The notes: generated by a model not told the origin, from the letters alone. A stretch of 15,605 bases of DNA from an uncultured Verrucomicrobiota bacterium (GCA_946543025.1 CAMNLN010000048.1:1-15605), one strand, 5' to 3'; positions 1 through 6,298 are shown, counted from the first letter of the stretch. Numbers and translations are program-made.

Positions 1-328
1 GCGTCCAGATGGATCCGTCCTTCTCCTGGCGGATGTCCTTCGCCCACGCCATCGCGGCCGACGACTTCGAGCTGTCTAGCGAGTAGTGCTCTTCGTCCAC
101 GAGGACGCCAGGCCACTCGGGGTTCTGCTGGGCGGCCTTGAAAGCCTCCATCACGGCCTTTGCAGCGGCCTCGTCGAACACGAACTCTGCGTCTGCAGCC
201 GCGCCCTTGACCGTTCCGGCAACAGGGTATCGCCCGTATGGCGGGAACGTCTGGAACCAGGTCGCCTTGGTCTCGGCGTCAAGGCGAACCGCGCTGCACG
301 CGGCGAAGATTGCGGTGTCATTCTTCAT
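1..328 (-). CDS. Mu I-like head maturation protease/scaffold, N-terminal part (cut by window edge)
   Basis: The reading frame starts with ATG at 328 (MKNDTAIFAAC), with an SD-like GGAGG a few bases upstream, and stays open to the left edge, giving about 109 residues. The segment WFQTFPPYGRYPVAGTVKG, followed by a helical stretch and VLVDEEHYSLD, resembles the N-terminal half of phage I-like proteins (Mu gpI). These are the head protease, whose C-terminal part acts as scaffold; the D-x-E-H pattern and the following AMAWAKDI helix are typical. The start lies inside the end of the portal gene (11-nt overlap), so the two are probably translationally coupled. Family assignment is from pattern memory. 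The missing C-terminal part would settle it. In Mu the MuF and G genes lie between portal and I; here they do not. Confidence 0.72.
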   Translation of the reverse strand, partial: MKNDTAIFAACSAVRLDAETKATWFQTFPPYGRYPVAGTVKGAAADAEFVFDEAAAKAVMEAFKAAQQNPEWPGVLVDEEHYSLDSSKSSAAMAWAKDIRQEKDGSIWT

Positions 329-1733
329 CTTGTTTTTCCTCCTCTTCAATGGCCTCCGCGGCCGCTTCGGCAAGGGACTTCTCAAATAGGCCGCTCAAAG
401 CCTCTACAAGCGCGTCCTCCGCCGAACCCTCTCCTTGTCCGTCCGGATTCTCCGGAGCGATTTGCAAGCCGAAATCGGCGTTTTGCAAAGGGGTCTTGGC
501 CTTCGCCTTCGCGAAAGCCTGCGGCATGGGGGCTGATTCCTCCCGTTCGAGGGTGAATCCGGTGGCTTTTTCAAGCTCGCCCTGGTCGACGCGCCATCCC
601 GCCTGCTTCAGCGTCGCAGCGACATTCGCCGCGTCCTGGGCCGTGCGTTCAGTCGGGAACTCGAGCGAGAAACCAACCGCGCACGGCTGCGCGCCGAACT
701 TGTTGGCGAGGAACGGCTTTATGAGCGAGCGCATGACGGCCTGGGAGAGGACTCCGGCGTCGCGCCGGACAATCTCCTGCCACACCTTCATCTGCGCCCC
801 TCCAGCGAGCGAGCCGGTGTCCGCCTGTGCGAGAGAGGTGAGCGTGCCGCCGGTCGCGAGTAGGACGATCAGCTTCTCTTGGTGTTCGATGAAGTTCGTG
901 AACGGATCGACGCCGCGCGATCCGCCGGCAAAGTCCGTGATGTTGCTGCCAAACGGCCACACGCTCACCTGTCCGTTCTCGAGGGCCTTTGCCGCGATGA
1001 TGTAGTTGTTGCGATCCGCGTTCGTTGAGTTCTGGGCCATTGTCACGGCGGGCTTGGGAAGTGCGTAGCGCTCGAGGAGTCTTCCCCAGTCGCGTTCGCC
1101 CACCGCATGGCGGATGTGGATGGAAAGCGCGGGATAGTCGATTGCACGGCGGCGCTGTATGCCGATAAGGCCTGCGTCCGCGCACGGGACGGCCGCGCGC
1201 GTGAAGCCGTTGCAGTCCGGGTTGTGGTAGAGGATGCCGTCGTGCACCAGGAACTCCCACGAGTTGTGGAGCCGCACTTCGCGCACCGTTCCGTCCGCCT
1301 CCCATATCGGCTGCGCCAGCGCAAAGCCGCGGAAGAACGCCGAGTCGAGGTGCTCGAGCATCTCGGTGAAGTTCTCGATGCCGGAGAGGAACGATTCGAC
1401 CGCGTCCTTCTGCTCGTCCGCAAGCTCGCCTTCCTGCGAGGGCAGCGCGGAGACCTTGAGCTGGAACCCGGCGATCGCGCTCTGGCGACGGTCGATGCAC
1501 GTGAAGAGCACCGGGTTGGCGGCCTCGATCTCCTGGAAGAGCCAGTGAAGGCGCTGCGTGTCCCCGGAGCGCGCTGCGTCGAAGATGTTCTGCGCTGTCC
1601 TGATCGAAACGCCCACGAGCGGGTTCGTCCGCTCAAGCCAGCAGTGGGCCGCGTCGATCACGACGGGCCGCTCCGGCACGCGCGCCGGCGCATTGACGTT
1701 GTCGGTACTTTTTATGGTCTTCCTAGTCGCCAT
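318..1733 (-). CDS. Mu gp29-like portal protein (DUF935)
   Basis: This 471-residue protein matches the DUF935/Mu gp29 family, the dodecameric portal at the head vertex through which DNA is packaged and to which the terminase docks. Visible family features are the early helical region with FTCIDRRQSAIAGF (77-90), and DWGRLLERYALPKPAV at 215-230, corresponding to the conserved 'DW..F.E.YG.P' segment. The C-terminus is strongly acidic (EEEEKQDEE). The ATG at 1733 overlaps the end of the terminase gene by 11 nt, the same length of overlap as at its own 3' end with the protease gene. The gp28-gp29 order is the same as in Mu. Length is within the usual range. The family call is firm; details of assembly are inferred from relatives. 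Confidence 0.9.
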   Translation of the reverse strand: MATRKTIKSTDNVNAPARVPERPVVIDAAHCWLERTNPLVGVSIRTAQNIFDAARSGDTQRLHWLFQEIEAANPVLFTCIDRRQSAIAGFQLKVSALPSQEGELADEQKDAVESFLSGIENFTEMLEHLDSAFFRGFALAQPIWEADGTVREVRLHNSWEFLVHDGILYHNPDCNGFTRAAVPCADAGLIGIQRRRAIDYPALSIHIRHAVGERDWGRLLERYALPKPAVTMAQNSTNADRNNYIIAAKALENGQVSVWPFGSNITDFAGGSRGVDPFTNFIEHQEKLIVLLATGGTLTSLAQADTGSLAGGAQMKVWQEIVRRDAGVLSQAVMRSLIKPFLANKFGAQPCAVGFSLEFPTERTAQDAANVAATLKQAGWRVDQGELEKATGFTLEREESAPMPQAFAKAKAKTPLQNADFGLQIAPENPDGQGEGSAEDALVEALSGLFEKSLAEAAAEAIEEEEKQDEE

Positions 1734-3114
1734 AGACGCTCCTGCTCTCGATGTCCCTTCTCACGGTGGCCGCGAACGGCGCGACGTACTCTCCGCCGGA
1801 CGCCGCTGCGCGGACGGCGAGCGCAAGCGCGGTGCAGCGGTCGGAGTGGCCGGCGTCCGTGCGTGGCGCCTTGTAGTTGTAGTTGCCGTTGGAGATCACC
1901 TGCTGCATCTCGTGCAGGTCCTCGCGCGTCTCGGTCGCGAACGGCACCCGCAGCTTCATCGCGTCGAACGCGCCGCGCAGCTTCGGGAAGATGTCGCACT
2001 TGAACGGCACCGAGAATGTGCACAGCTCCACCTTCTCGCCTTCGAACTTCGCGCCCGTCGACTTGCAGCATACGAAGTGCTTGTCGAGGATGTCGCCGAA
2101 TCCGATGCCGGGGCCGGTGTAGTCCACGCACACGCGGACGCACCGCTCGATGTAGGGGCGGTAGACCTCGAACTGGTCGACCGTGTTCTCGTTCTTGAGC
2201 GTCTTGACGGCGCGCGTCCAAAGCACGTCGCCCACTTTCTCCACAAGCCACAGCACCGACGGGTCGCTGGTGCGGCCGAAGTCGATTCCGGCGTACCATG
2301 GGCCGCGCCCGGCCATCTCCTCCGGCGTGATCGAAAGCGTCGCCTCCATGCTCTCGCACTTCGCCATGACGTCGTACGGCAAGAGTACGTTCGTGCCGTC
2401 GATGAAGAGCGCGAGGAACTCCTGCTTCCACGTCTCCTCGTCGTCCACGGCGCTCTTCAGCTCGTCGATGTCCGTGCCGAGTTCCGGAGCGGCGAGCGTG
2501 ATGGGCGTGCGGTGGATGGACCATGCGCCCGCCATGTACTGGGGCGGCATGAGCGTCGGGTCGATCGCGCCCTTGTTGGTGACGATGTCGTAGAACCGCT
2601 TGCCGCGTCCAGACTTCCCGTTGGGCGTAGAGGTGAGGAACGCGGTCTTGAGCCCCTTCAGGGGATTGGAAATGGACGGGAGGATCGCCTTCCAGGTCGC
2701 GGCGGGATCCTCGAAGAACGCGAACTCGTCCATCCAGATGTCCGCGGAGAATCCGCGCACGGTGTCGGGCTTGCCCGGAACCGCGATAATGCGGCTGCCG
2801 TTCTCGAAGATGATGGTCGAGGACTTCATCAGCGCGCCGGGCGCGTCGCGCTCGACTATCTCCTCGGCGATCTTCACTGTGTTGAACGCCTCGACGTGGG
2901 CGCGGCACTTCTCAACCGCCTCCAGGCTCTGGCGCTCGGACGGCGACGCAATCAGGAAGTCGTGCTTGGCGTTGAGGTCGCTCATGGCGACGGCGCGCAT
3001 CGCGCCCGTGAAGCTCTTGCCGATCTGGCGGCCCGCAATCCAGGCAATGAAGCGCGAGGCGTCGCGGTACACGCGCGCCTGATAGCTCTTCAGCAGCTGG
3101 ACGGGGCTTGTCAT
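1723..3114 (-). CDS. Mu gp28-like large terminase subunit (TerL)
   Basis: This 463-residue packaging motor has an N-terminal ATPase and a C-terminal RNase H-like nuclease. Visible motifs are Walker A AGRQIGKS (27-34), Walker B IWMDE (126-130), the coupling motif TSTPNG (161-166), and nuclease acidic residues in GIDFGRTSD (D278), CVDYTG (D331) and GHSDRCTALA (D426). All expected catalytic positions are present, so it looks functional. The ATG at 3114 overlaps the TGA of the upstream gp27-like gene as ATGA (4 nt). In Mu-like phages this enzyme packages DNA by headful from the integrated genome together with flanking host DNA. Its place between gp27-like and portal genes is that of Mu. Confidence 0.93.
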   Translation of the reverse strand: MTSPVQLLKSYQARVYRDASRFIAWIAGRQIGKSFTGAMRAVAMSDLNAKHDFLIASPSERQSLEAVEKCRAHVEAFNTVKIAEEIVERDAPGALMKSSTIIFENGSRIIAVPGKPDTVRGFSADIWMDEFAFFEDPAATWKAILPSISNPLKGLKTAFLTSTPNGKSGRGKRFYDIVTNKGAIDPTLMPPQYMAGAWSIHRTPITLAAPELGTDIDELKSAVDDEETWKQEFLALFIDGTNVLLPYDVMAKCESMEATLSITPEEMAGRGPWYAGIDFGRTSDPSVLWLVEKVGDVLWTRAVKTLKNENTVDQFEVYRPYIERCVRVCVDYTGPGIGFGDILDKHFVCCKSTGAKFEGEKVELCTFSVPFKCDIFPKLRGAFDAMKLRVPFATETREDLHEMQQVISNGNYNYKAPRTDAGHSDRCTALALAVRAAASGGEYVAPFAATVRRDIESRSVYGD

Positions 3115-3716
3115 ATTCCGTAGATCTCCTTCAGCTTCGCCATGCGCTCCGCGTCGGTGAGCTTCGAGTCGGCGATAGCGCCCTTGGCGGCGTCCTCGCG
3201 GCGCTCCGCGGCCTCGAACTTCTCGCGGGCGAGCTTGAGGGCTTCGTCGTCGCGGCGGCCCTTGTCGGCCTTAAGCTGCAGCTCCTTGTCGCGCTGCGCG
3301 GCATTGGCGAACATCGCCGCAGCCGATGCGAAGATCTGCATGACCTTCTCGTTGCGCTCCTCCGGCGGCTTCGCGGCCTCGTCGACGGAGAGCGACGTCA
3401 TCATGTCCGCCGCGAGCTGCGGGTCGATCTTCGAGGCGGTAATCCCCTGCGCAATGCGCTTGGACGTCTCGACGCTGATGATCGTCTCCGCCGCCTCGTC
3501 CATGCGCATGCGGTGCTTGAAGCGGAACCACGTTGCATGGCTCGGCGCGACGATGCCATGCAGCGAGAGGTACGGCAGCACGTCCCGGTCGAAGTCGCGC
3601 AGGTACGGGCGGCCAGCCTCGGCCTCCTCCTTTGTCGGCGGCTTCGTGAGGCGGTAGAGCTCCTTCGCCGTGCCGGCGGGGAGCTGCGCTTCCCAGGCGT
3701 CGCTGCGCGTCGGCAT
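3111..3716 (-). CDS. Mu gp27-like protein (DUF3486-like), candidate small terminase partner
   Basis: This protein has 201 residues. The start chosen is the ATG at 3716 (MPTRSDAWEAQLPAG) because GGAGGGG lies just upstream and it overlaps the preceding stop as TAATG; a longer frame exists but would run deep into the upstream gene. The N-terminal third (LPAGTAKELYRLTK..., YLSLHGIVAPSHATWFRFKHRM) looks like the helix-turn-helix part of DUF3486/gp27 proteins. The C-terminal half is charged and helical (ELQLKADKGRRDDEALKLAREKF), probably coiled coil. Its place immediately upstream of TerL is the gp27 place in Mu and is where small terminase subunits usually lie. The small-terminase role is inferred from position and architecture, not proven by sequence. 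Confidence 0.7.
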   Translation of the reverse strand: MPTRSDAWEAQLPAGTAKELYRLTKPPTKEEAEAGRPYLRDFDRDVLPYLSLHGIVAPSHATWFRFKHRMRMDEAAETIISVETSKRIAQGITASKIDPQLAADMMTSLSVDEAAKPPEERNEKVMQIFASAAAMFANAAQRDKELQLKADKGRRDDEALKLAREKFEAAERREDAAKGAIADSKLTDAERMAKLKEIYGI

Positions 3717-3973
3717 TACATCCCCTCCAGTGCGGTCATGCCGCGCTCGGTGATTGTCCACCTCTGGTCGTGCCAGATGGGCTCCATGTAGAAGGTGATC
3801 CAGCCGCGGTCCTTCATAAGCGCGAAGGCCTGCTCGCGCTGCTCGTTCGTCGTCGGTGCGCCGGCCGCAAGGTCGATCTGGTCCAGGAGGGCCTGCTTCT
3901 TGAGGCCCGTCCCGCCAGCAGCCTGCAGCGTCTTGAGCGCTGTCTTTATCACGTGTCTGTCGGTTGCGTCCAT
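3716..3973 (-). CDS. small winged-helix-like protein, Mu gp26 position
   Basis: An 85-residue protein beginning MDATDRHVIKTALKTL at ATG 3973, one base after the upstream stop. The pattern helix (VIKTALKTLQAAG), helix (LKKQALLDQIDLA), helix (TNEQREQAFALMKDRGWI), then strands with WHDQRWTITERGMTALEGM reads as a compact winged-helix fold: the final 'W.IT..G..AL' is typical of wing-plus-helix ends. Its place between the DUF2730-like and gp27-like genes matches the small gp26 gene of Mu, whose function is not established. It could bind DNA during packaging, but that is inference. No catalytic residues are visible. Confidence 0.68.
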   Translation of the reverse strand: MDATDRHVIKTALKTLQAAGGTGLKKQALLDQIDLAAGAPTTNEQREQAFALMKDRGWITFYMEPIWHDQRWTITERGMTALEGM

Positions 3974-3974
3974 G

Positions 3975-4295
3975 TCAGTTCCTCGCCTTGAAGAGTTTGT
4001 TCTTTATCGCCTTCAGGTCTTCGCGGATGCCTTCGAGCAGTCCTTCCATCTTGGAAGTCAGCTTGTCGTTGGCGTTGAGCCGGGCGAAGATGTTCTCGTG
4101 GTCGCGGGCGTTGTCCTCGACGTGCTTGTTGAACTCTCCGCGCGTGATGTACTTGTCGAGCTTGTCGACGCGAAGCGGGTCAGGGGAGATCTCCGTCTTC
4201 TGGTGCCGGGAGCGCAGCCAGGCGAAGAGCTCCTTGACGACAAGCGCGAGCGTCGTGCCGCCCAGCGTCAGCGAGAGACCGTCCGACAGTTCCAT
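3975..4295 (-). CDS. membrane-anchored coiled-coil protein, Mu gp25/DUF2730-like
   Basis: A 106-residue protein with one hydrophobic segment near the N-terminus (about residues 7-27, LSLTLGGTTLALVVKELFAWL), then a charged linker and a long amphipathic helix (about 49-100, DKYITRGEFNKHV to LKAIKNKLF) with heptad spacing. This is the layout of Mu gp25/DUF2730 proteins and resembles XhlA-type lysis accessory proteins, so a role at the inner membrane near lysis or packaging is possible but unproven. The ATG at 4295 abuts the upstream stop directly (TAAATG), with its SD inside the end of the upstream gene (GAGGGGAAG). It is part of the tightly packed minus-strand operon. Confidence 0.72.
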   Translation of the reverse strand: MELSDGLSLTLGGTTLALVVKELFAWLRSRHQKTEISPDPLRVDKLDKYITRGEFNKHVEDNARDHENIFARLNANDKLTSKMEGLLEGIREDLKAIKNKLFKARN

Positions 4296-4409
4296 TTACT
4301 TCCCCTCTTCCGGCGGTGGTACCGGCTCAGCCGGGATTATGCAGCAGCCGCGCCTGTCGGCCTCGGCCTCCAGCTCCGCGATGCGCTTGTCGTATTCAGC
4401 CTGAGTCAT
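4296..4409 (-). CDS. 37-residue protein of unknown function, C-terminal EGK
   Basis: A 37-residue frame from ATG 4409 (MTQAEYDKRIAELEAEADRR) with GAGAGGGCAAA just upstream. The first half is a charged helix, then a GCCIIPAEPVPPPEEGK tail rich in proline. The gene is too short for family recognition. It is supported by its SD, by filling the gap between two well-supported genes exactly, and by its end: the codons for Glu-Gly-Lys plus the stop form the SD of the next gene. A longer reading frame in the same phase extends upstream into the lipoprotein gene, but its sequence looks like out-of-frame translation, so I use the short start. Function unknown; it could mainly act to couple translation. 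Confidence 0.55.
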   Translation of the reverse strand: MTQAEYDKRIAELEAEADRRGCCIIPAEPVPPPEEGK

Positions 4410-4423
4410 GGGTTTGCCCTCTC

Positions 4424-4987
4424 TCAGAGCTCGGAGCAGGTGGTGCAGTTGCCGGCGGCGTCGCACTCCACGCATGTCGAGCCGTCGGACACCTGCAGCT
4501 TGCCGTCGGAAGTGGAGACCACGGCCTTCGACTCGTCGCCGCCTAGGCCTTTGAAGTATGAGTAGATCTTCGACACCGCCGCGCTCGCAAGCTCCGACGA
4601 TCCGCCGGACGCAATGGACGCGTACGCCCTGCCTATCGCGGCGGCGAGTCCGGCGGATCCGTCGAAGATGGTCTTCGTCATTGCCACCGCGTTCGTCGAC
4701 AGGTCGCGCTGGTAGCTGTCCGTTTTGAGCCATACCTTCTCTGCCTCGCAGCCGATGTCGAGGCCCTTCAGGGACTCGGTTGCCCAGAGCGGAGAGCGCG
4801 CGGTCCAGCGCCAGCCGCCGGAAGCCATCTTGTAGTCCTTCGTGACGACCTGCTTCTGGCCGGCGATCTCAACGACCTCCTGGATCGCGAGCGGGCTTTC
4901 CGGGTACTTCTCGGCGGTTAGCCTGGTCTGGCAGCCCACGAGCGCGAGCATCGAGGCGGCGAACATGATTAGCAGTGACTTGTTCAT
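4424..4987 (-). CDS. phage lipoprotein of unknown function, possibly spanin-like
   Basis: A 187-residue protein from ATG 4987 with AAAGGA upstream. It has a classical lipoprotein signal: MNKS, hydrophobic LLIMFAASMLALVG, then Cys19 in a lipobox (LVGC), so the mature protein should be lipidated and, in a Gram-negative cell, sorted to the outer membrane because residue +2 is Gln rather than Asp. The middle contains mixed strand and helix and a small-residue-rich helix (GSAGLAAAIGRAYASIASGG). The C-terminus has four cysteines in two CxxC-like pairs (TCVECDAAGNCTTCSEL). In Mu the equivalent region encodes lysis genes including a small Rz1-like lipoprotein. This one is far longer and no inner-membrane partner is obvious, so spanin function is only a possibility. 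Its leader is rich in AAACCAACAAACCCC. Confidence 0.72.
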   Translation of the reverse strand: MNKSLLIMFAASMLALVGCQTRLTAEKYPESPLAIQEVVEIAGQKQVVTKDYKMASGGWRWTARSPLWATESLKGLDIGCEAEKVWLKTDSYQRDLSTNAVAMTKTIFDGSAGLAAAIGRAYASIASGGSSELASAAVSKIYSYFKGLGGDESKAVVSTSDGKLQVSDGSTCVECDAAGNCTTCSEL

Positions 4988-5016
4988 GGTGTTTCCTTTC
5001 GTTGGGGTTTGTTGGT

Positions 5017-5433
5017 TTAGATGTTCTTCCTGGATGCGTCGAGCCAGGCTTTCCAGCCGAAACTGTCGGCGGAAACGAAATCGAAAAGGACCTGCGCGGC
5101 TGCGCGGGCGCGGTAGCGTTTCCAGCTGTACCAGGGATAGGCGTGGCCGGCGAGCTTCAGGCAGTTGCGGCGGAACTCGTCGTTCGCGGCGAGGAACTTT
5201 TCCCGGCTGCCGTCCGAAGAGTCCGTCCGCATGTCGTGTATGAGCGCCGCCGGCGCGAAGAGCGAGAGGTACTTGGTGATGCGGTCGCGGACTGCGGAAG
5301 GGAGGAACTCGGGCCCGATGCCGTTGTAGCCCGCAGCAAGCTCCTCGTACGAGAAGTCGGATAGGAAGTCCAGGCCGTCGAGGTTCGCTTCGACTGCCGC
5401 CTTCACCAAGCTGTCTATCGTTTCGTTCTCCAT
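5017..5433 (-). CDS. conserved-looking 138-residue protein of unknown function, first gene of late operon
   Basis: The start at ATG 5433 (MENETIDSLVKAAVEANLDG) is preferred over one seven codons upstream because AGGTGGG lies at good spacing. The protein is soluble, with no signal peptide. Notable segments are FLSDFSYEELAAGYNGIGPEF (NGIGP loop), the histidine-containing LFAPAALIHDMRTD, FLAANDEFRRNCLKLAG and a C-terminal YPWYSWKRYRARAAAQVLFDFV helix with many aromatics. The HD pair in ALIHDMRTD with the later N and R residues could form an active or metal site, but I do not recognise the family and claim no activity. It is the first gene after the candidate late promoter, near where Mu-like phages keep lysis genes, yet it does not look like an endolysin. 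Confidence 0.65.
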   Translation of the reverse strand: MENETIDSLVKAAVEANLDGLDFLSDFSYEELAAGYNGIGPEFLPSAVRDRITKYLSLFAPAALIHDMRTDSSDGSREKFLAANDEFRRNCLKLAGHAYPWYSWKRYRARAAAQVLFDFVSADSFGWKAWLDASRKNI

Positions 5434-5482
5434 GTCTTTCCCACCTGCCCACAACCACCCAGCCGCCAGTGCCCGTCAGCCG

Positions 5483-5517
5483 ACTTTGAACTTTAAACTT
5501 CGAACTTTAAACTTTGA
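5483..5517. repeat. five tandem heptamers of ACTTYRA type
   Basis: Five head-to-tail 7-bp units: ACTTTGA, ACTTTAA, ACTTCGA, ACTTTAA, ACTTTGA. The set is also symmetric in unit order about the central TTCGAA. It lies in the untranslated leader between the candidate late promoter and the first late gene. Because the period is 7 and most units hold TGA or TAA (plus strand), stop codons occur in all three plus frames. Confidence 0.85.
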
Positions 5518-5623
5518 ACCCCTAAAGGGTGCCCGGTTCGCAGGGGGCGAGCCACTTCGCGATCTACCGCCGGGCGGCGGCTGGTCAAAACACTCATTAG
5601 CCTAGGAGTCTGTGAGCGCCTGA

Positions 5624-5652
5624 ATTATCCTACATGGCAAGGAAAGATGCAA
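5624..5652 (-). promoter_or_regulatory. candidate late promoter
   Basis: Read on the minus strand: TTGCAT as a poor -35 (positions 5652-5647), a 17-bp spacer, and GATAAT as a good -10 (5629-5624). The start would be near 5617, giving a leader of roughly 180 nt before the first late gene. A weak -35 with a strong -10 is what activator-dependent phage late promoters look like. A dyad with a one-base bulge (GGTTAG, then CTAAACC, 5664-5681) and the palindrome CCGTcaaaACGG (5680-5691) lie directly upstream of the -35, where an activator would bind. Predicted only. Confidence 0.45.
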
Positions 5653-5791
5653 ATGCCGCAAGGGGTTAGACAGGCTAAACCGTCAAAACGGAATAAACAA
5701 GTTGAAAAGGGTTACAACAGGGTACAAGGGGGTGCAAGGGGGTGGAGACGTGTATGCGAAATGCGAAAAATGCATACACATTTTGAGTTTC

Positions 5792-5837
5792 AAGATGTTT
5801 CAACTTTGGACATTAGTGTCCAAACTTTTAACATCTT
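5792..5837. promoter_or_regulatory. 46-bp hyphenated palindrome, probable protein-binding site
   Basis: Two 21-bp arms match at 18 of 21 positions around a 4-bp centre (TTAG). The core TTTGGACA/TGTCCAAA is perfect, and the outer AAGATGTT/AACATCTT is perfect. A further GTGGACA half-like site occurs near 5871-5877, and AAGTTGAAA at 5853-5861 is the reverse complement of TTTCAACTT inside the left arm. No T-run follows and the region is AT-rich, so an operator or activator site is more likely than a terminator. Confidence 0.6.
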
Positions 5838-5882
5838 ATTTGACGATATATCAAGTTGAAATAGGGCATTTGTGGACATTTC

Positions 5883-5918
5883 CCTCGCGCGTGCGCACAG
5901 CCGAGCGCGCGCGCGAGG
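5883..5918. other. strong GC-rich hairpin
   Basis: A 14-bp stem (CCTCGCGCGTGCGC pairing with GCGCGCGCGCGAGG, one G-T pair) closes an 8-nt loop at 5897-5904. It is not followed by a T-run on either strand, so it is not a standard intrinsic terminator. It lies just beyond the repressor terminator on the minus strand. It could reinforce termination, be part of a structured RNA, or be a DNA site of alternating CG. Confidence 0.6.
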
Positions 5919-5924
5919 TCGCAA

Positions 5925-5960
5925 GGCAAAGAAAAGCCCCTGCAAGCTGCTTGCAGGGGC
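5925..5960 (-). terminator. rho-independent terminator of the repressor transcript
   Basis: On the minus strand, an 11-bp perfect stem (arms 5960-5950 and 5946-5936, GCCCCTGCAAG/CTTGCAGGGGC) with a 3-nt loop is followed by TTTTCTTTG. It lies about 65 bp beyond the stop of the repressor gene, so it should end the lysogenic transcript and insulate the late operon from it. Confidence 0.85.
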
Positions 5961-6022
5961 CGTGCGGCGGCTCAAGGAAATCATGTGGCGGCGCACGAAA
6001 ACCGTGCGGCAGCTCACGCGTA
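5960..6022. repeat. three tandem 21-bp imperfect repeats
   Basis: Units begin at 5960, 5981 and 6002. Units 1 and 3 share CCGTGCGG(C)(G/A)GCTCA with one difference in the first 15 bases; unit 2 (TCATGTGGCGGCGCACG) is more diverged. The period is exactly 21 bp, two helical turns. The array fills the space between the repressor stop codon (6026) and its terminator. Confidence 0.75.
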
Positions 6023-6025
6023 TGG

Positions 6026-6298
6026 TCAGTACTCCTTTAAGAGCGTTATGATGGCCTTCTTCAGGTCAGCCACTTTGGAAGTCGAGCAATCTGGCGGAGG
6101 CCGCTTGTCTATGCCTATAAGCCAATCTGCGGTTACACCCAATCGAGTGGAGAGGTTGATGATCGCCGACATGGAAGGCTCGCGAATGCCGCGCACCCAG
6201 TTCGTGTACGTGTTGATCGGCACGCCGAGCGAAGCCGCAAATTTCTTTTGCGACAACTCGCCACGCATGCTTTCCAGCCTGTCTCCAAATGTCTTCAT
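6026..6298 (-). CDS. XRE/Cro-CI family repressor, candidate lysogeny regulator (Mu c analogue)
   Basis: A 90-residue protein from ATG 6298 (MKTFGDRLESMRG), preceded by GGGAG; the TTG start four codons earlier is less likely. Residues 15-62 form a classic XRE helix-turn-helix: LSQKKFAASLGVPINTYTNWVRGIREPSMSAIINLSTRLGVTADWLIG, where the QKKFA..LGV..NTY..W helices are the DNA-reading part. A short C-terminal helix (STSKVADLKKAIITLLKEY) probably dimerises. It lacks a LexA/CI-type protease domain, so self-cleavage on DNA damage is not expected. It is divergent from the early operon across a palindromic operator, the position of the Mu repressor gene c, though Mu c is a different, larger type. Its own promoter is not clear in the sequence. 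Confidence 0.88.
   Translation of the reverse strand: MKTFGDRLESMRGELSQKKFAASLGVPINTYTNWVRGIREPSMSAIINLSTRLGVTADWLIGIDKRPPPDCSTSKVADLKKAIITLLKEY

Larger units (their letters stand above)
5434..6025. other. intergenic control region without a convincing gene
   Basis: About 590 bp separate the late operon from the repressor gene. The part around 5640-5880 is clearly more AT-rich than its surroundings. It holds, from left to right: tandem heptamers, a candidate minus-strand promoter, a dyad next to it, four loosely similar 10-bp units (5711-5750; GGTACAAGGG and GGTGCAAGGG are the clearest), an inverted repeat GTGTATGC/GCATACAC (5750-5757 and 5772-5779), a 46-bp palindrome, a strong GC hairpin, the repressor terminator and three 21-bp tandem repeats. 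Two open frames on the plus strand cross these elements but do not look like genes. Confidence 0.7.

Noticed and set aside
1558..3123. 521-residue plus-strand frame
   Set aside because: Opposite strand to portal and terminase; it is a high-GC shadow with arginine- and valine-rich low-information sequence.
4410..4733. Longer version of the 37-residue gene starting inside the lipoprotein gene
   Set aside because: The added residues are arginine-rich out-of-frame translation of the lipoprotein gene; the ATG at 4409 has its own SD.
5647..5859. 70-residue plus-strand frame with a plausible SD in the control region
   Set aside because: It runs through the candidate promoter, 10-bp repeats and the 46-bp palindrome, and its sequence looks random; regulatory DNA explains the region better.
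5454..6025. CRISPR array or tRNA in the repeat-rich gap
   Set aside because: Repeats are tandem without unique spacers, and no cloverleaf or T-arm sequence is visible.
5702..6040. 112-residue plus-strand frame encoding a repeated PCGGSRK-like heptapeptide
   Set aside because: Its start would be a TTG without SD, it crosses the repressor terminator, and the peptide repeat simply reflects the 21-bp DNA repeats (a multiple of 3).
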